Below, in pieces: positions 27,757 to 37,958 of a DNA stretch of 64,000 bases; position 1 is the stretch's first letter; the number at the start of each line of letters is the position of its first letter. Both the position numbers and the translations under genes were made by a program. Location of the stretch: positions 237,501-301,500 of the forward strand of contig JADJYH010000003.1 in the NCBI GenBank assembly GCA_016719855.1. The letters run 5' to 3'. This DNA is from Saprospiraceae bacterium (lineage in GTDB: Bacteria; Bacteroidota; Bacteroidia; Chitinophagales; Saprospiraceae). The notes beneath the pieces were generated by a model. The model did no database searches and was not told where the DNA came from. It worked only from the letters and a program-made list of their open reading frames with translations.

Positions 27757-28496
27757 TCAATCGAAACTGGAAAGTGCGGGATGCAAAATAAATTGACCAT
27801 CTTCTTGCACGGAAGCTGTGATGGTGAAACTGGCCTCCACTACGTGTTTTTTCTACGATGGCTACCAGTTCGTCACTGATGCCGCCCCTGCTTGCCGCGG
27901 TTGACTTGCGATTGCTGCGGGTGGTGTACGTGAATGAAAGTTCGTCCACATAACGAGAGTCGCCCTCGGGGCCACGGACGTACACGCTGAACGGCAGGTT
28001 ACGTTTGAGTTGTTCAATGGTCACTGTATCGCCGACAATATCGCCCCAGGTGATGGTGAATCTTTCGGCCAAAGCAAGTTCTGCATTGCGAAGCGAAAAT
28101 TGAATCGGCAGGTTGAGTTTTACTTTAACTGGGCGACCCTTTTGGTGGCCAGGATTCCAGGCTGGCATGGCTTTCACCACGGCTAGTGCAGCATCGCCAC
28201 AGCCGCTCCCAATGTCCATCAGCAGGGTCGGGGATTGGACTTTCCAGTTTCATCCACCACAAAATTGACGTAAACTGTACCCTCTACATTGTTGGCTTTT
28301 GCTTTGCGGGATATTCGAGCTGACGGGAAATGAACTGGACAAGTGCCCGGTCTGAGCATTTTTCTGAGCCTCGGCATCAGTTTCTTTGCTTGCGCAATCA
28401 CCAAAACTGGGCATATTGTCAACAAGCGTAAAGCGTGTCCGCAGTTTGTTGCGCCCAAAGCAACTGGCAAAGGAGCATTGCCGGAACGAATGCCAT
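27757..28496 (-). pseudogene. TonB-family protein, several frameshifts
   Basis: An ATG at 28496 starts a signal-like MAFVPAMLLCQLLWAQQTAD. Other frames supply NMPSFGDCASKETDAEAQKN, then AKANNVEGTVYVNFVVDE and MDIGSGCGDAALAVVKAMPA followed by WNPGHQKGRPVKVKLNLPIQ, the hallmark C-terminal domain of the TonB family. One more shift near 27830 gives VEASFTITASVQEDGQFILH and a TGA at 27757. At least four frame changes are needed. TonB passes proton-motive energy to outer-membrane receptors; many Bacteroidota homologues are orphan periplasmic proteins. Confidence 0.75.
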
Positions 28497-28715
28497 GAAA
28501 ATTTTTCTCACAGTTTTATTCTTGAAAATTTGAATTCCGGGAGGCTCAAGTGTGTGTAGCGCTTGCTTTCAGCATTAAAGCAAAATTATTCAAATACTTT
28601 GGAATGAAATTTAGTTTGGGGAAAAATTGTGCCATTTAGTGCAAATGAATTCCAAGTAGGAACCCAATGAATGTTTAAATTCGCCACCAAATCTTTCCTT
28701 CACCCAAATTTTGCC

Positions 28716-29698
28716 ATGCAAACAACCATCAATTGGGGCATACTCGCCCCCGGACGCATTGCCCACAAATTTGCCCACGACCTCAAGCTAGTAGCGGGCG
28801 CAAGGCTTTTGGCCATCGGCTCCCGCTCTATAGATAGGGCAAGGGAATTCGCTGCCGAACATGGAGCTGCGCACGCCTTCGGCAGTTACGAGGCGCTTGT
28901 CGAGTGCCCCGACCTCGATGTGGTGTACATCGCCTCGCCGCACACTGGCCATTTCGAGCACACGATGATGTGCTTGGAGCGAGGCATCGCCGTGCTTTGC
29001 GAGAAGCCGTTTGCGATGAACACCACTCAAGTGCGGCAAATGGTGGACTGCGCCCGCACCAATGGCGTTTTTTTGATGGAGGCCATTTGGACGAGGTTTA
29101 TCCCATGCTTTGAGGAGGCCATGCGCTTAACCAACGAGGGCTACATCGGGGCGCTAAAAACCATCCGTGCCGATTTTGGGTTCAAGGCAAATTTCCACCG
29201 GAGCACCGGGTTTTCAACCCTGCACTGGGCGGCGGGTCGCTGCTCGACGTAGGCATTTACACTATATTCTTGGCCACCTGGCTTTGGGGCAAACCGGAGC
29301 GGATCAAGGCAACTGCTGTGATGAACGCACAGGGCAGCGACGATAGCTGTGCCATGATTTTCGAATATCCCGGCAACCGCCTCGCCATCCTTGACTGCTC
29401 GCTGGTGGTCAAGACCGAAATCGAGGCATCTATATATGGTGAAACAGGGACAATGCGCCTGCACAACCGCTTCATCAACCCACAGGAGCTTTCCCTTTCC
29501 TTTTACGAAAAAAGCAGCGAACATTTTCACCTGCCGCTGACCGGGCACGGCTACTACCACGAAATTTTGGAGGTGAATGACTGTTTGCGCCAAGGCAAAA
29601 CCGAAAGCCAAAAGCTCCCGCTCGATTTCAGCCTGCTACTCATAGAGACGTTGGACTGGGTGCGGCGGGAAGTGGGGGTTGTTTACCCGATGGATTAA
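28716..29698 (+). pseudogene. Gfo/Idh/MocA family NAD(P)-dependent oxidoreductase, one frameshift
   Basis: The start MQTTINWGILAPGRIAHKF at 28716 fits the family better than the upstream ATG at 28671. The nucleotide-binding GILAPGRIA, VYIASPHTGHFEH and CEKPFAMN (the EKP motif) lie in the first frame. The second frame from about 29210 gives GGGSLLDVGIYTIFLATWLW and the C-terminal beta-sheet domain ending VVYPMD. Combined length is about 327, normal for the family. Substrates are typically sugars or trans-dihydrodiols; unknown here. Confidence 0.88.
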
Positions 29699-29762
29699 AG
29701 GAACATCGGGCGTACTTTTTATTGTAAGTTTGGTGTATTTTCTAATCATTTCAAATTACTTG

Positions 29763-31393
29763 ATGAAAAGATTTCTGCTCGCATTTTTAGTTTTTGCTTC
29801 GATAGAATTTTCACTTGATGCCCAAAATTTTACCAATTCCAAACTCCCGATTTTTGTCGTCAACACGTCGGGTGGGGCTCAGATAGTTGACGAGCCAAAG
29901 ACCATCGCCCACCTCGGCGTCATCTGGAACGGCGATGGTGCCACCAACTACCTCACCGACCCCTTCAACGAGTACGATGGACAAATTGGCATCGAAATCA
30001 GAGGGAGCAGCTCGCAGTCATTTCCCAAAAAAAACTACGCCATGGAAACCCAAAATGCCGACAGTACTTCCAACAACGTCTCCGTTCTCGGTTTCCCAAA
30101 GGAAAATGACTGGGTACTGCATGGTCCGTACAGCGACAAAACCTTGATGCGCAATGCACTGGCGTTCACGCTGGGGAGTTGGATCATGCCATACGCTCCC
30201 AGGGTGCGCTACTGCGAGCTGGTCATCAACGGCGACTATCGTGGCGTCTATGTTTTTACCGAAAAAATAAAGCAGGACGATAATCGGGTGAATATCAGCA
30301 AGTTGGCCCAGATGAAAACGCAGGGGACGACCTCACCGGCGGTTATATCCTCAAATTCGACAAGTTCGACGGGCTGGTGTCCGATGGGTTTCCTTCGGCA
30401 TACCCGGCAAGCCCAGGCGGGGGTCCGGGGGGCACTGTTTATCAGTATCACTACCCTAAGCCGGACGAAATCACGCCTCCACAAAAGGCATACATCCAAA
30501 ACTATATCGCCAATTTTGAAGACATCATGGCCTCGCCGGACTTTGCCGACACGGTCAGCTGGCTACCGCAGTATGCTTGATGTTCCCTCAGTGATTCAAA
30601 TGATTTTCCATACAGGAAATCAGCCGCAATGTGGACGGGTATCGCCTCAGCACTTTCATGTACAAAGACTGGGACAGCGTTGACAGCCGCTTGCACCTGG
30701 GGCCAGTCTGGGATTTCAACCTTGGGTTCAGCAATGTGGACTACTGCATCGGCCCGGCTGCAAGGCTGGGCGATTGACTTCAACGATTTTGCCCTGGCGA
30801 CTACTGGGTGGTGCATTTCTGGTGGAAACGCCTTTGGCAAGACCCTTTGTTTGTCAAGCAAATGAAACAGGAATGGGGGAAGCCTACGGGCCAGCACCTT
30901 GAGCAACGAGCACATCTTCCACTTGGTGGATTCACTGGAAACCATGCTGCAAGAACCTGCCCAGCGCAATTTCGTGCGGTGGCCAACCCTAAACGAATAT
31001 GTATGGCCGAACCCTGTCATCACTGGAAGCTACCAAGGTGAAGTTGACCGGATGCGTACTTGGCTTACCAACAGACTGGCTTGGATGGACGGGGCGTTCT
31101 TGCCTTGGTGGATACAGTTGTCGTGGTGGAGCCGCCAATCGGTGGGCTGGTGGTGAAGCCTACGCTTTTTCACGATGAGGTAAATTTCTGGCTTGACGTC
31201 GTCGGTTACCAACGGATTTCCTTGAGGTGTTCGATGCGCATGGCCGAACGGTACACACTCAAACCGGTTTCTACGATGACGACAAAGTGGCGAGGCTAAC
31301 TTGAATGCTTACGATTTGCCGGCTGGCGCTTATTTTTATAAGTTAAAAGTCGGCAAGAAACCGCACGTTGTTGGCAAGCTGATGAAATATTGA
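29763..31393 (+). pseudogene. CotH kinase-like T9SS-secreted protein, multiple frameshifts
   Basis: A signal peptide (MKRFLLAFLVFASIEFSLDA) is followed by CotH-family blocks: IEIRGSSSQSFPKKNY, WVLHGPYSDKTLMRN, YCELVINGDYRGVYVFTEKI. Later frames continue with GYILKFDKFDGLVSDGF, MYKDWDSVDSRLHLGPVWDF, NLGFSNVDYC and LNEYVWPNPVITGSYQGEVD. A T9SS-like tail ends GAYFYKLKVGKKPHVVGKLM at 31393. About six frame changes are needed. Spore-coat CotH and homologues are atypical protein kinases; secreted bacterial versions have unproven roles. Confidence 0.8.
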
Positions 31394-31471
31394 TGAGAAA
31401 TAGAAGGCGCCCAAGTGGACGCCCTTTCTCGTAAATGGCTATTTACACTACTCAATATCTTGTGTTGGACT

Positions 31472-31570
31472 TTTAGACCTTAGACTTTAGACAAGAGACC
31501 TTAGACAGGTGGAACAAATTCCTTCATTTTTGGCACACTCTGTCTAATGTCTCCTGTCTAGTGTCTCCCG
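31472..31570. repeat. Iterated TTAGACC inverted repeat
   Basis: Left arm units TTAGACC / TTAGACT / TTAGACA / AGAGACC / TTAGACA (31472-31507) pair with right arm GTCTAAT / GTCTCCT / GTCTAGT / GTCTCCC (31541-31569), with about four mismatches in 26. It lies between convergent genes, and the right arm overlaps the end of the 31.6 kb gene. Confidence 0.75.
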
Positions 31571-31997
31571 TTCCCTACTGGATAAACGTCTGTGCCGCCC
31601 AGTTCATTGGGCATTTTAAGGGTCAGCATGTGCCCGTCCATCAGCTCTATTTGAGCCAAAACGGTTCCTGTTATCTCCCTGTTTGTTCGCAAACTTTGTG
31701 GAAAGCAAGTGATAGGCCATCGGCAGACAACTCCCAAAATCCACAAACCCGCTTACCCTCCGAGGTGGAACCCTCGAACTTGCCATTTGCGAGCAGGTTG
31801 AGGCTGGCAAAACCATTTTCAAGTTTGTTTTGACCGATGTTCATCCAGTCGCCAAGCAGGTTGGTCTGGAGGGCATCTCGGCTGACAGTGTCCAAGTTTT
31901 CAGTTGATGCCCACATGGTGAGGGTATCTTCCGAAAGGCTGGCGAAACTCAGGTTGGAAAGCAAGGAAAGCAGAAGAACAAACGCTGAAATTTTCAT
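31558..31997 (-). pseudogene. Small secreted hypothetical protein, lipocalin-like, one frameshift
   Basis: A signal peptide (MKISAFVLLLSLLSNLSFA) precedes DWMNIGQNKLENGFASLNLL and GKFEGSTSEGKRVCGFWELS, resembling small lipocalin-like Bacteroidota proteins. A frame change near 31680 continues with REITGTVLAQIELMDGHML and stops at 31558. About 145 residues in all. Function unknown. The stretch 31998-32424 upstream shows no gene I can support. Confidence 0.6.
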
Positions 31998-32424
31998 TTT
32001 TGATGATTTAATAAAACTGGTTTTTTCGGGGCGGAAGTGGGGCTATCCGATTGGCAAATTTTTGTCTCTTTGAAAACCAGTTTTCATAAAACGCTGAAAA
32101 CCAGTTGCTTAAGATTAAAATTTCCACTTCGAATTGCCCACTCCCTTTTTATGTGTCAGGTGATTTCTTATTTTGATGGACAAATGTATGCCCCCGAGGG
32201 TTGCCTCTTTCCAAATGCCACTGGAGGTGTGTAGGTATTTTCTCGACGAACGTTGGCCTTTTAACTTTTCCTTCACAAAACCCTATTTTGCGGAGCAACT
32301 TGGCCAATCATTTTCAAAAACTAACTTCACACCAGAGACGGCAGCAAGTCTTGCTTTGTTACTACTCCAAGCTCATTTGAAGTTCAAAAATAGACAGATT
32401 GTTAGTTTGATAGCAGGTGGCTAG

Positions 32425-32449
32425 TCTCAAATCCTCAAGTCCTCAAACC
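32425..32449 (+). repeat. Iterated CTCAA leader before recO
   Basis: TCTCAAAT, CCTCAAGT and CCTCAAAC end two bases before the ATG at 32451. Single arm, G-poor. Confidence 0.5.
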
Positions 32450-32450
32450 C

Positions 32451-33180
32451 ATGCTGATAAAAACCCGTGGAATCGTCTTCAAGGCAAAAAAATACTCGGA
32501 AACCAGCGTCATTGTTGATGTCTTCACCGAGGAAAAGGGCCTGCGCTCGTACATCGTGAGCGGGGTGCGTTCGAAGCGCCCCACCGTGAGCGCAGGGCTG
32601 CTACAGCCCGATGACCCCAGTTGACCTCGTGGCCTACCACCGCGATGACCACGACCTGACCCGCCTGAAAGAAATCAGGCCGCACCATGTTTTTCACGCT
32701 ATTCCGTTCGATATCCGGCGCAGCTCCGTGGGACTGTTCATGGTGGAAGTGGCCCGCAACACGGTGCAGGGCCACGAGGCCAACCCAGAACTGTTTGAGT
32801 TTTTGCTCCGCAATTTTGTTTTTTTGGATGAAACGGCGCACCCCATCGCCAACCTGCACTTGCACTTCATGTTGCATTTATCGGAGTTTTTGGGGTTCCT
32901 CCCCGGCGGCGACTTTGGCCCAGATTCGCCCTATTTCGACTTGCAGGAAGGTGTTTTCACGCATGAAAAACCATTCCACCACCATTGGCTTTCGGAGGTG
33001 GCCAGTGGAAAGTTCTACCAACTGCTCATGCTTCCCCTCGACCGCTGCCATGAGGTGCCCTTCGAGCGGGAGGAGCGCCGGGCTTTTCTCAAAAACCTGT
33101 TATTGTTCTATCGACTGCATATCGAAAACTTCCAGCAGGTACACTCGCACGAGGTGTTGGAAGAGGTGCTTGGCGGGTAA
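32451..33180 (+). pseudogene. recO: DNA repair protein RecO, one frameshift
   Basis: The ATG at 32451 gives MLIKTRGIVFKAKKYSETSV and YIVSGVRSKRPTVSAGLLQP, the N-terminal OB fold of RecO. One C fewer in the run near 32608-32612 continues MTPVDLVAYHRDDHDLTRLK and the helical C-terminal part to VLEEVLGG. About 242 residues together, normal for RecO, which loads RecA on SSB-coated gaps with RecF/RecR. As RecO is usually kept, a consensus error is more likely than true loss. Confidence 0.88.
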
Positions 33181-33363
33181 GGGTGTTCTGACTTCAAGTT
33201 TCTGGTTTATGTTGGGTAGTTTTATTCAAATTGATTTTCCCTGAAAAATGGTCATTTTGGTTGTTGACATTTAGCAGTTTTGCCACTGAAAAAAATCAAT
33301 GGACAACCCAGTGCAGAACCGAATATTTGTTCAAAATTTGTCGAAAATCTAAAAGCAACAATT

Positions 33364-35265
33364 ATGTCATACCGCATCAAAACATTTGAAGAATACAAGT
33401 CTGTTTACAAAAAAAGTGTCGAGGACCCTGAAGGATTCTGGGCCGGCGTTGCTGAACATTTTCATTGGAACAAGCCTTGGAAGTCCGTGCTGGAATGGGA
33501 GTTTAAGACGCCCAACATCAAGTGGTTCAAGGGAGGCAAGACCAATATCACCTACAACTGCCTCGACCGCCACCTTAAAACCCGTGGCGACCAAGTGGCC
33601 ATCCTCTGGGAGCCAAACAACCCCGAAGACGATGCTATCCGCCTGACTTACAGGCAGTTGTACGAAGAAGTTTGCCGAACGGCAAATGCGCTCAAGTCGC
33701 TTGGCATCGGTAAAGGTGACCGGGTTTGCTTCTATATGCCGATGGTGCCAGAGTTGGCCATTGGCGTGCTGGCTTGCGCCCGCATTGGTGCAGTGCACAG
33801 CGTGGTGTTTGCTGGTTTTTCGGCACAGTCGCTTGCCGACCGCATCAACGACTCGGCCTGTAAGGCGGTTCTCTGTTCTGACTTTAATGCCCGTGGCAAC
33901 AAAAACATTCCCGTAAAAAAAGTGGTGGACGACGCCCTTGCGATGGGTTGCCCAAGCATAGAAAAAGTGCTGGTGCTGCGCCATACGGGCGACCCCGTCA
34001 GTTGGAATGCTGACGTGGACGTCTGGTGGCATGACATTGTGCCCAACCAGTCTGCGGAATGCCCGCCAGAACAAATGGATGCTGAAGACATGCTCTTCAT
34101 CCTCTACACCTCCGGTTCGACGGGCAAGCCCAAGGGCGTGGTGCATACCGTTGGTGGCTACATGGTATTCGCTGGCTATACTTTCAGCAATGTTTTTCAG
34201 TACAATGAAGGTGAAGTGTTCTGGTGTACGGCAGACGTGGGTTGGATAACGGGACACAGCTATATCGTGTACGGGCCGCTGCTCAATGGCGCCACTTCGC
34301 TCATGTTCGAGGGGGTGCCAACCTTCCCCGATGCAGGCCGCTTTTGGGAGGTGTGCGAAAAGCACAAGGTCAATATTTTTTACACCGCACCTACCGCCAT
34401 CCGGGCGCTGATGGCCGCTGGCGATGAATGGACGGAAGGCCACGACTTGAGCAGCCTGCGGGTGCTCGGCTCGGTCGGGGAACCCATCAACTCAGAGGCT
34501 TGGCATTGGTACCACGACAAAATCGGCAAAGGCCGCTGCCCCATCGTGGACACTTGGTGGCAAACGGAGACCGGCGGCATCCTCATCTCGCCATTGGCAG
34601 GCATTACACCTATGAAGCCGACCTACGCATCACTGCCGTTGCCCGGCATACAGCCATGCTTGGTGGACGCCTCCGGCAAAGAAATCGAGGGCGACGATGT
34701 GGAAGGAATGCTTTGCATGAAGTTCCCTTGGCCGGGCATCATCCGCACCACGTATGGTGACCACGAACGGTGCAGACAGACTTATTTCGCAACTTTTGAG
34801 GATAAATATTTCACCGGCGACGGTGCCCGCCGTGACGAGGACGGATACTACCGCATCATCGGTAGGGTGGACGACGTGATGAATGTGAGCGGCCACCGCA
34901 TCGGTACGGCAGAGGTGGAAAACGCCATCAACGAAAACCCGCACGTTGTCGAAAGCGCCGTGGTGGGTTTCCCGCATGAAATCAAGGGGCAGGGCATTTA
35001 CGCCTACGTCATCACCGATGGGCCGGTGTCGGATGTTGCCAAGTTCGAGAAGGAATTGTTGGCCACTGTCACCCGCATCATCGGGCCTATTGCGAAGCCG
35101 GACATGATTCAAATCGTGTCGGGATTGCCAAAGACCCGTTCTGGCAAAATCATGCGGCGCATCCTGCGGAAGATTGCTGAGGGCGACACTTCGAACCTGG
35201 GCGACACTTCGACACTGTTGAACCCAGAGGTGGTGGAGGAGATAAAGGTGGGGGCGAGGCGCTAA
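33364..35265 (+). CDS. acs: Acetyl-CoA synthetase
   Basis: 633 residues from ATG 33364 (MSYRIKTFEEYKS); the upstream in-frame ATG at 33280 would add an atypical extension. Core AMP-forming motifs are present: YTSGSTGKPKGVVHT (P-loop-like A3), DTWWQTETGG (A5), TGDGARRDEDGYY (A7) and the C-terminal KTRSGKIMRRILRKIA carrying the acetylatable Lys. It activates acetate to acetyl-CoA via acetyl-AMP. Single gene; its stop overlaps the convergent HNH gene by four bases. Confidence 0.96.
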   Translation: MSYRIKTFEEYKSVYKKSVEDPEGFWAGVAEHFHWNKPWKSVLEWEFKTPNIKWFKGGKTNITYNCLDRHLKTRGDQVAILWEPNNPEDDAIRLTYRQLYEEVCRTANALKSLGIGKGDRVCFYMPMVPELAIGVLACARIGAVHSVVFAGFSAQSLADRINDSACKAVLCSDFNARGNKNIPVKKVVDDALAMGCPSIEKVLVLRHTGDPVSWNADVDVWWHDIVPNQSAECPPEQMDAEDMLFILYTSGSTGKPKGVVHTVGGYMVFAGYTFSNVFQYNEGEVFWCTADVGWITGHSYIVYGPLLNGATSLMFEGVPTFPDAGRFWEVCEKHKVNIFYTAPTAIRALMAAGDEWTEGHDLSSLRVLGSVGEPINSEAWHWYHDKIGKGRCPIVDTWWQTETGGILISPLAGITPMKPTYASLPLPGIQPCLVDASGKEIEGDDVEGMLCMKFPWPGIIRTTYGDHERCRQTYFATFEDKYFTGDGARRDEDGYYRIIGRVDDVMNVSGHRIGTAEVENAINENPHVVESAVVGFPHEIKGQGIYAYVITDGPVSDVAKFEKELLATVTRIIGPIAKPDMIQIVSGLPKTRSGKIMRRILRKIAEGDTSNLGDTSTLLNPEVVEEIKVGARR

Positions 35266-35693
35266 ATCGAAGTGATTGTTGGGTGTTTTTTGTTTTCAAC
35301 CAAAACCAATCTGAGGTTGACTAAGCCCTTGCGGTTCATGCAAAGCCGTTCAACCGTTGCCCTGCCGATAGGGGTAATTCCAATGATAATGGAATTGGTT
35401 TCATCCCAAGTAAAATGCTGCTTCCATTGATGTTTGCGAGGGTGAAAAAGTGGTACTGTTTGACCTGTGATTGGGTCAATTGCTTCCGTGAAAATGTACT
35501 TGTGGTTGTTGCAGGCTTGGCAAGAATTAGCAAGATTGTCTTCAGTTGAGCTTCCCTCTTTTATATTGGGTATGATATGCTCAACAGAGAAATAATCGTG
35601 TGAGTAACGCTCTTGCGCCATGCAGTACTCGCAGCATTTGGCGGCTCGTTCTTTAACCTCACTTTTAAGTTTATCCGATATTTTCTTAGGCAT
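35262..35693 (-). CDS. HNH endonuclease
   Basis: 143 residues. CEYC (residues 21-24), then FSVEHIIPNIKEGSSTEDNL with catalytic His, and SCQACNNHK form the zinc-stabilised HNH fold. A C-terminal part (FTWDETNSIIIGITPIGRAT) is typical of a subgroup often encoded beside small DNA-binding or unknown proteins. The start overlaps the stop of the upstream RHH gene by eight bases, so the two are translated together. It could be a toxin-like or mobile nuclease; role unknown. Confidence 0.88.
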   Translation of the reverse strand: MPKKISDKLKSEVKERAAKCCEYCMAQERYSHDYFSVEHIIPNIKEGSSTEDNLANSCQACNNHKYIFTEAIDPITGQTVPLFHPRKHQWKQHFTWDETNSIIIGITPIGRATVERLCMNRKGLVNLRLVLVENKKHPTITSI

Positions 35694-36092
35694 GGCCGGT
35701 AGGTGCTATGCCGAGGGATTTCATCAGGTCGTCCAAATCCATTTTCCTTAGTGCGGCCAATTGCGCCAAATATTTGATGCGGCTGGCATTTGCTTCCTCG
35801 ATTTGATTGGATAGCTGGAGAAGCGCTTGATATTCAGATTGTGAGAGGCTTGCTTCGTTTCTTTTTTTAACAAGGGTGGCATATTTTTCCCAAAATTCGA
35901 TGTTGAATCCCTTGTTTATTTTGCGCAGCAAAAGTGCTTCCGCTTTTTGACATCCTGTTTTTCCTTTGCTTTGGTAGTGGTTTTTTCTTCAAGCAATTGA
36001 TTGATGAATCGGTCAATCTTCAATCCCGCTTTGTCTGCACGTTGCTGCAAGCGGTGTTGAAGTTCAGGTGATAGCTGGATGGTAATGGACAT
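35686..36092 (-). pseudogene. RHH (Arc/MetJ-like) DNA-binding protein partnered with HNH, one frameshift
   Basis: An ATG at 36092 gives MSITIQLSPELQHRLQQRAD and KAGLKIDRFINQLLEE, a ribbon-helix-helix signature. A frame change near 35940-35950 joins it to EALLLRKINKGFNIEFWEKY, and the protein ends LGIAPTGHA overlapping the HNH start. Total about 135 residues. The arrangement recalls an antitoxin-like repressor upstream of an effector, with the HNH nuclease as effector; that is inference. Confidence 0.65.
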
Positions 36093-36149
36093 GGTGCAAC
36101 AGAATTTTATCGCAAATTAAGGGATTTTGATTTTATGCCAAACTCTCCC

Positions 36150-36560
36150 TCACTCCCCAAAATACTCCACATAAATATTCTCCGTCTCCCAAAGCTTGAT
36201 GCAGTGCAACCGGCAGCCCGTGATATGTGGTTCGAGTTGTTGCCAAAACAGGATGGCGAGGTTCTCGGTGGTAGGCTGCATTCCCTTTGGGATGAAGGGC
36301 ACATCGAGGTTGAGGTTGGAGTGGTCCACCACGTCCACGACGGTGCGCTTGATGATTTGGCTCAGTTCTTTCACGTCCATAACAAAACCAGTGACAGGGT
36401 CGGGTTGGCCCTTCACGGTCACGTACAGGTCGTAGTTGTGGCCATGCCAGTTGCGGTTGGCGCACTTCCCAAACCACTCAATATTTTTCTCCTCGCTCCA
36501 GTCCTCCACCCACAGTTTGTGGGCGGCGTTGAAGCGTTCACGTCTTGTCAGGTAAACCAT
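36150..36560 (-). CDS. 6-pyruvoyl tetrahydropterin synthase / QueD family protein
   Basis: 136 residues. FNAAHKL gives the first zinc His; CANRNWHGHNYDLYVTVKG supplies the catalytic Cys and the HxH zinc ligands. DVVDHSNLN and PTTENLAI then ETENIYVEY complete the PTPS fold. It probably acts in queuosine precursor synthesis (6-carboxytetrahydropterin synthase) or pterin metabolism; no que genes are nearby to decide. Single gene. Confidence 0.92.
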   Translation of the reverse strand: MVYLTRRERFNAAHKLWVEDWSEEKNIEWFGKCANRNWHGHNYDLYVTVKGQPDPVTGFVMDVKELSQIIKRTVVDVVDHSNLNLDVPFIPKGMQPTTENLAILFWQQLEPHITGCRLHCIKLWETENIYVEYFGE

Positions 36561-36794
36561 TTCAGTTAGGCAGTTTTCAGTGGGTATGTGGCAAAAGACT
36601 ATTTACCACACACCCGAAAAACGGACGCAAAGGTACAAATTATCAGTTTCAACTGTCAATTGACCTGTGCCTACTTTACAATGCCTTTTTTGTGTTGAAA
36701 ATCGGGTGGGGTGGCTTTTTCATCTAAATAATTGCCCAATTTATTTCCAAAACGGGCAATCTTGCACCATGAATTTTTACAACAGCAATTGGAA

Positions 36795-37853
36795 ATGACG
36801 TTGAGCAGTACCATAAAAGCAAGGCTATTGCGACTGGCTTCGACGAAGGCCATTCAGCATTCGCTCTTTTGGGTGGTGCTTTTCCTGTTGTACTCGGTGG
36901 TTGAGGTTATGGTGACCCATCACCCCTTTTTTTATACGGTAAGCAATAATGTCGTTCGACTGTTACTGTTGGGAATGGCGGTGTACTACAATGTTTACAG
37001 ACTGGTGCCCAGGTACCTGGCCGACAAGAAGTTTTTGCTGTACCTCGGTTTTCTGTTGCTCACCGTTTTTATCGTCACGCCGCTGGAAGTGTTTCTTATT
37101 TATGCAAAATCCAGCAACTATCCTGAAATGCAGGCACAGGTGTTGGATAATTTGAACTGGGCTTTTGCGCCCAATTTTTTTGTGCTGAGTACCTCCACCG
37201 TCGTAAAAATCACCGTGGACTGGTACACCAACATCCGTGAAAAACAGGACCTGGTCACGGAAACGATGCAGTCGGAGCTTCGGTTCCTCAAGTCGCAGAT
37301 CAACCCACACTTCCTTTTCAACACCCTGAACAGCCTCTACGCCTTGACCCTGAAAAAATCGGACCTTGCCCCCGACATCGTGCTCAAGCTATCGGAAATC
37401 ATGCGCTACATGCTGTACGAGTGCAATGAAAAATGGGTGCCATTGAGCAAGGAGGTCAACTACATCGCCAACTACCTTGAGTTGGAGCGAATCCGCCAGG
37501 GCAACCGGGTGGACATCAGCTATGAGGTGCAGGGCTTGGTCAGCGACCAAAAAGTGGCCCCGCTGATGTTCATCCCATTTATCGAAAACTGCTTCAAGCA
37601 CGGCCTTGGCAACCAGATTTCAAAGGGATTTGTGATTATCAGCCTCGATGTTCGGGGCAATGAGATAGATTTACGCATTGAAAACAGCAAGGCCGAGGCC
37701 ATGCCAAGGCAACTCCACCCTCGCAGCGGAGGGATTGGTTTGGTCAATGTCCGGCGGAGGCTCGAACTGCTTTACCCCAACCGCTACAAACTAAACGTGG
37801 AGGACACTCCCACAACCTACACCGTAAAACTGTACTTAAAACTGGAAGAATAA
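36795..37853 (+). CDS. LytS/YehU-type sensor histidine kinase
   Basis: 352 residues from ATG 36795; an in-frame TTG at 36732 is possible but less likely. Four hydrophobic segments (about 25-45, 52-72, 80-103, 125-148) form the sensor region. The His_kinase box is LKSQINPHFLFNTLNSLYAL with the phospho-accepting His, and the ATPase part has PLMFIPFIENCFKHG and SGGIGLVNVRRRLELLYP. It forms a pair with the LytTR regulator immediately downstream; the signal is unknown. Confidence 0.93.
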   Translation: MTLSSTIKARLLRLASTKAIQHSLFWVVLFLLYSVVEVMVTHHPFFYTVSNNVVRLLLLGMAVYYNVYRLVPRYLADKKFLLYLGFLLLTVFIVTPLEVFLIYAKSSNYPEMQAQVLDNLNWAFAPNFFVLSTSTVVKITVDWYTNIREKQDLVTETMQSELRFLKSQINPHFLFNTLNSLYALTLKKSDLAPDIVLKLSEIMRYMLYECNEKWVPLSKEVNYIANYLELERIRQGNRVDISYEVQGLVSDQKVAPLMFIPFIENCFKHGLGNQISKGFVIISLDVRGNEIDLRIENSKAEAMPRQLHPRSGGIGLVNVRRRLELLYPNRYKLNVEDTPTTYTVKLYLKLEE

Positions 37854-37946
37854 TGAATGTTAAATTGCTGGATTGTTGAATTGTTACCCGCTATCGTAGC
37901 ACCACAACAATCCAACAATTTAGCAATCCAACAATCCAACAATCAA
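37854..37946 (+). repeat. Iterated CAATCCAA inverted repeat between lytS and lytR
   Basis: Left arm TTAAATTGCTGGATTGTTG (37860-37878) and right arm units CAATCCAA / CAATTTAG / CAATCCAA / CAATCCAA (37904-37945) pair over about 17 bases. The right arm is almost G-free and ends 13 bases before the ATG. Confidence 0.75.
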
Positions 37947-37958
37947 AACAATCAGAAT

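Noticed and set aside
32173..32424. Possible 83-codon gene upstream of recO
   Set aside because: No family resemblance, composition like non-coding DNA, and it ends in the iterated leader.
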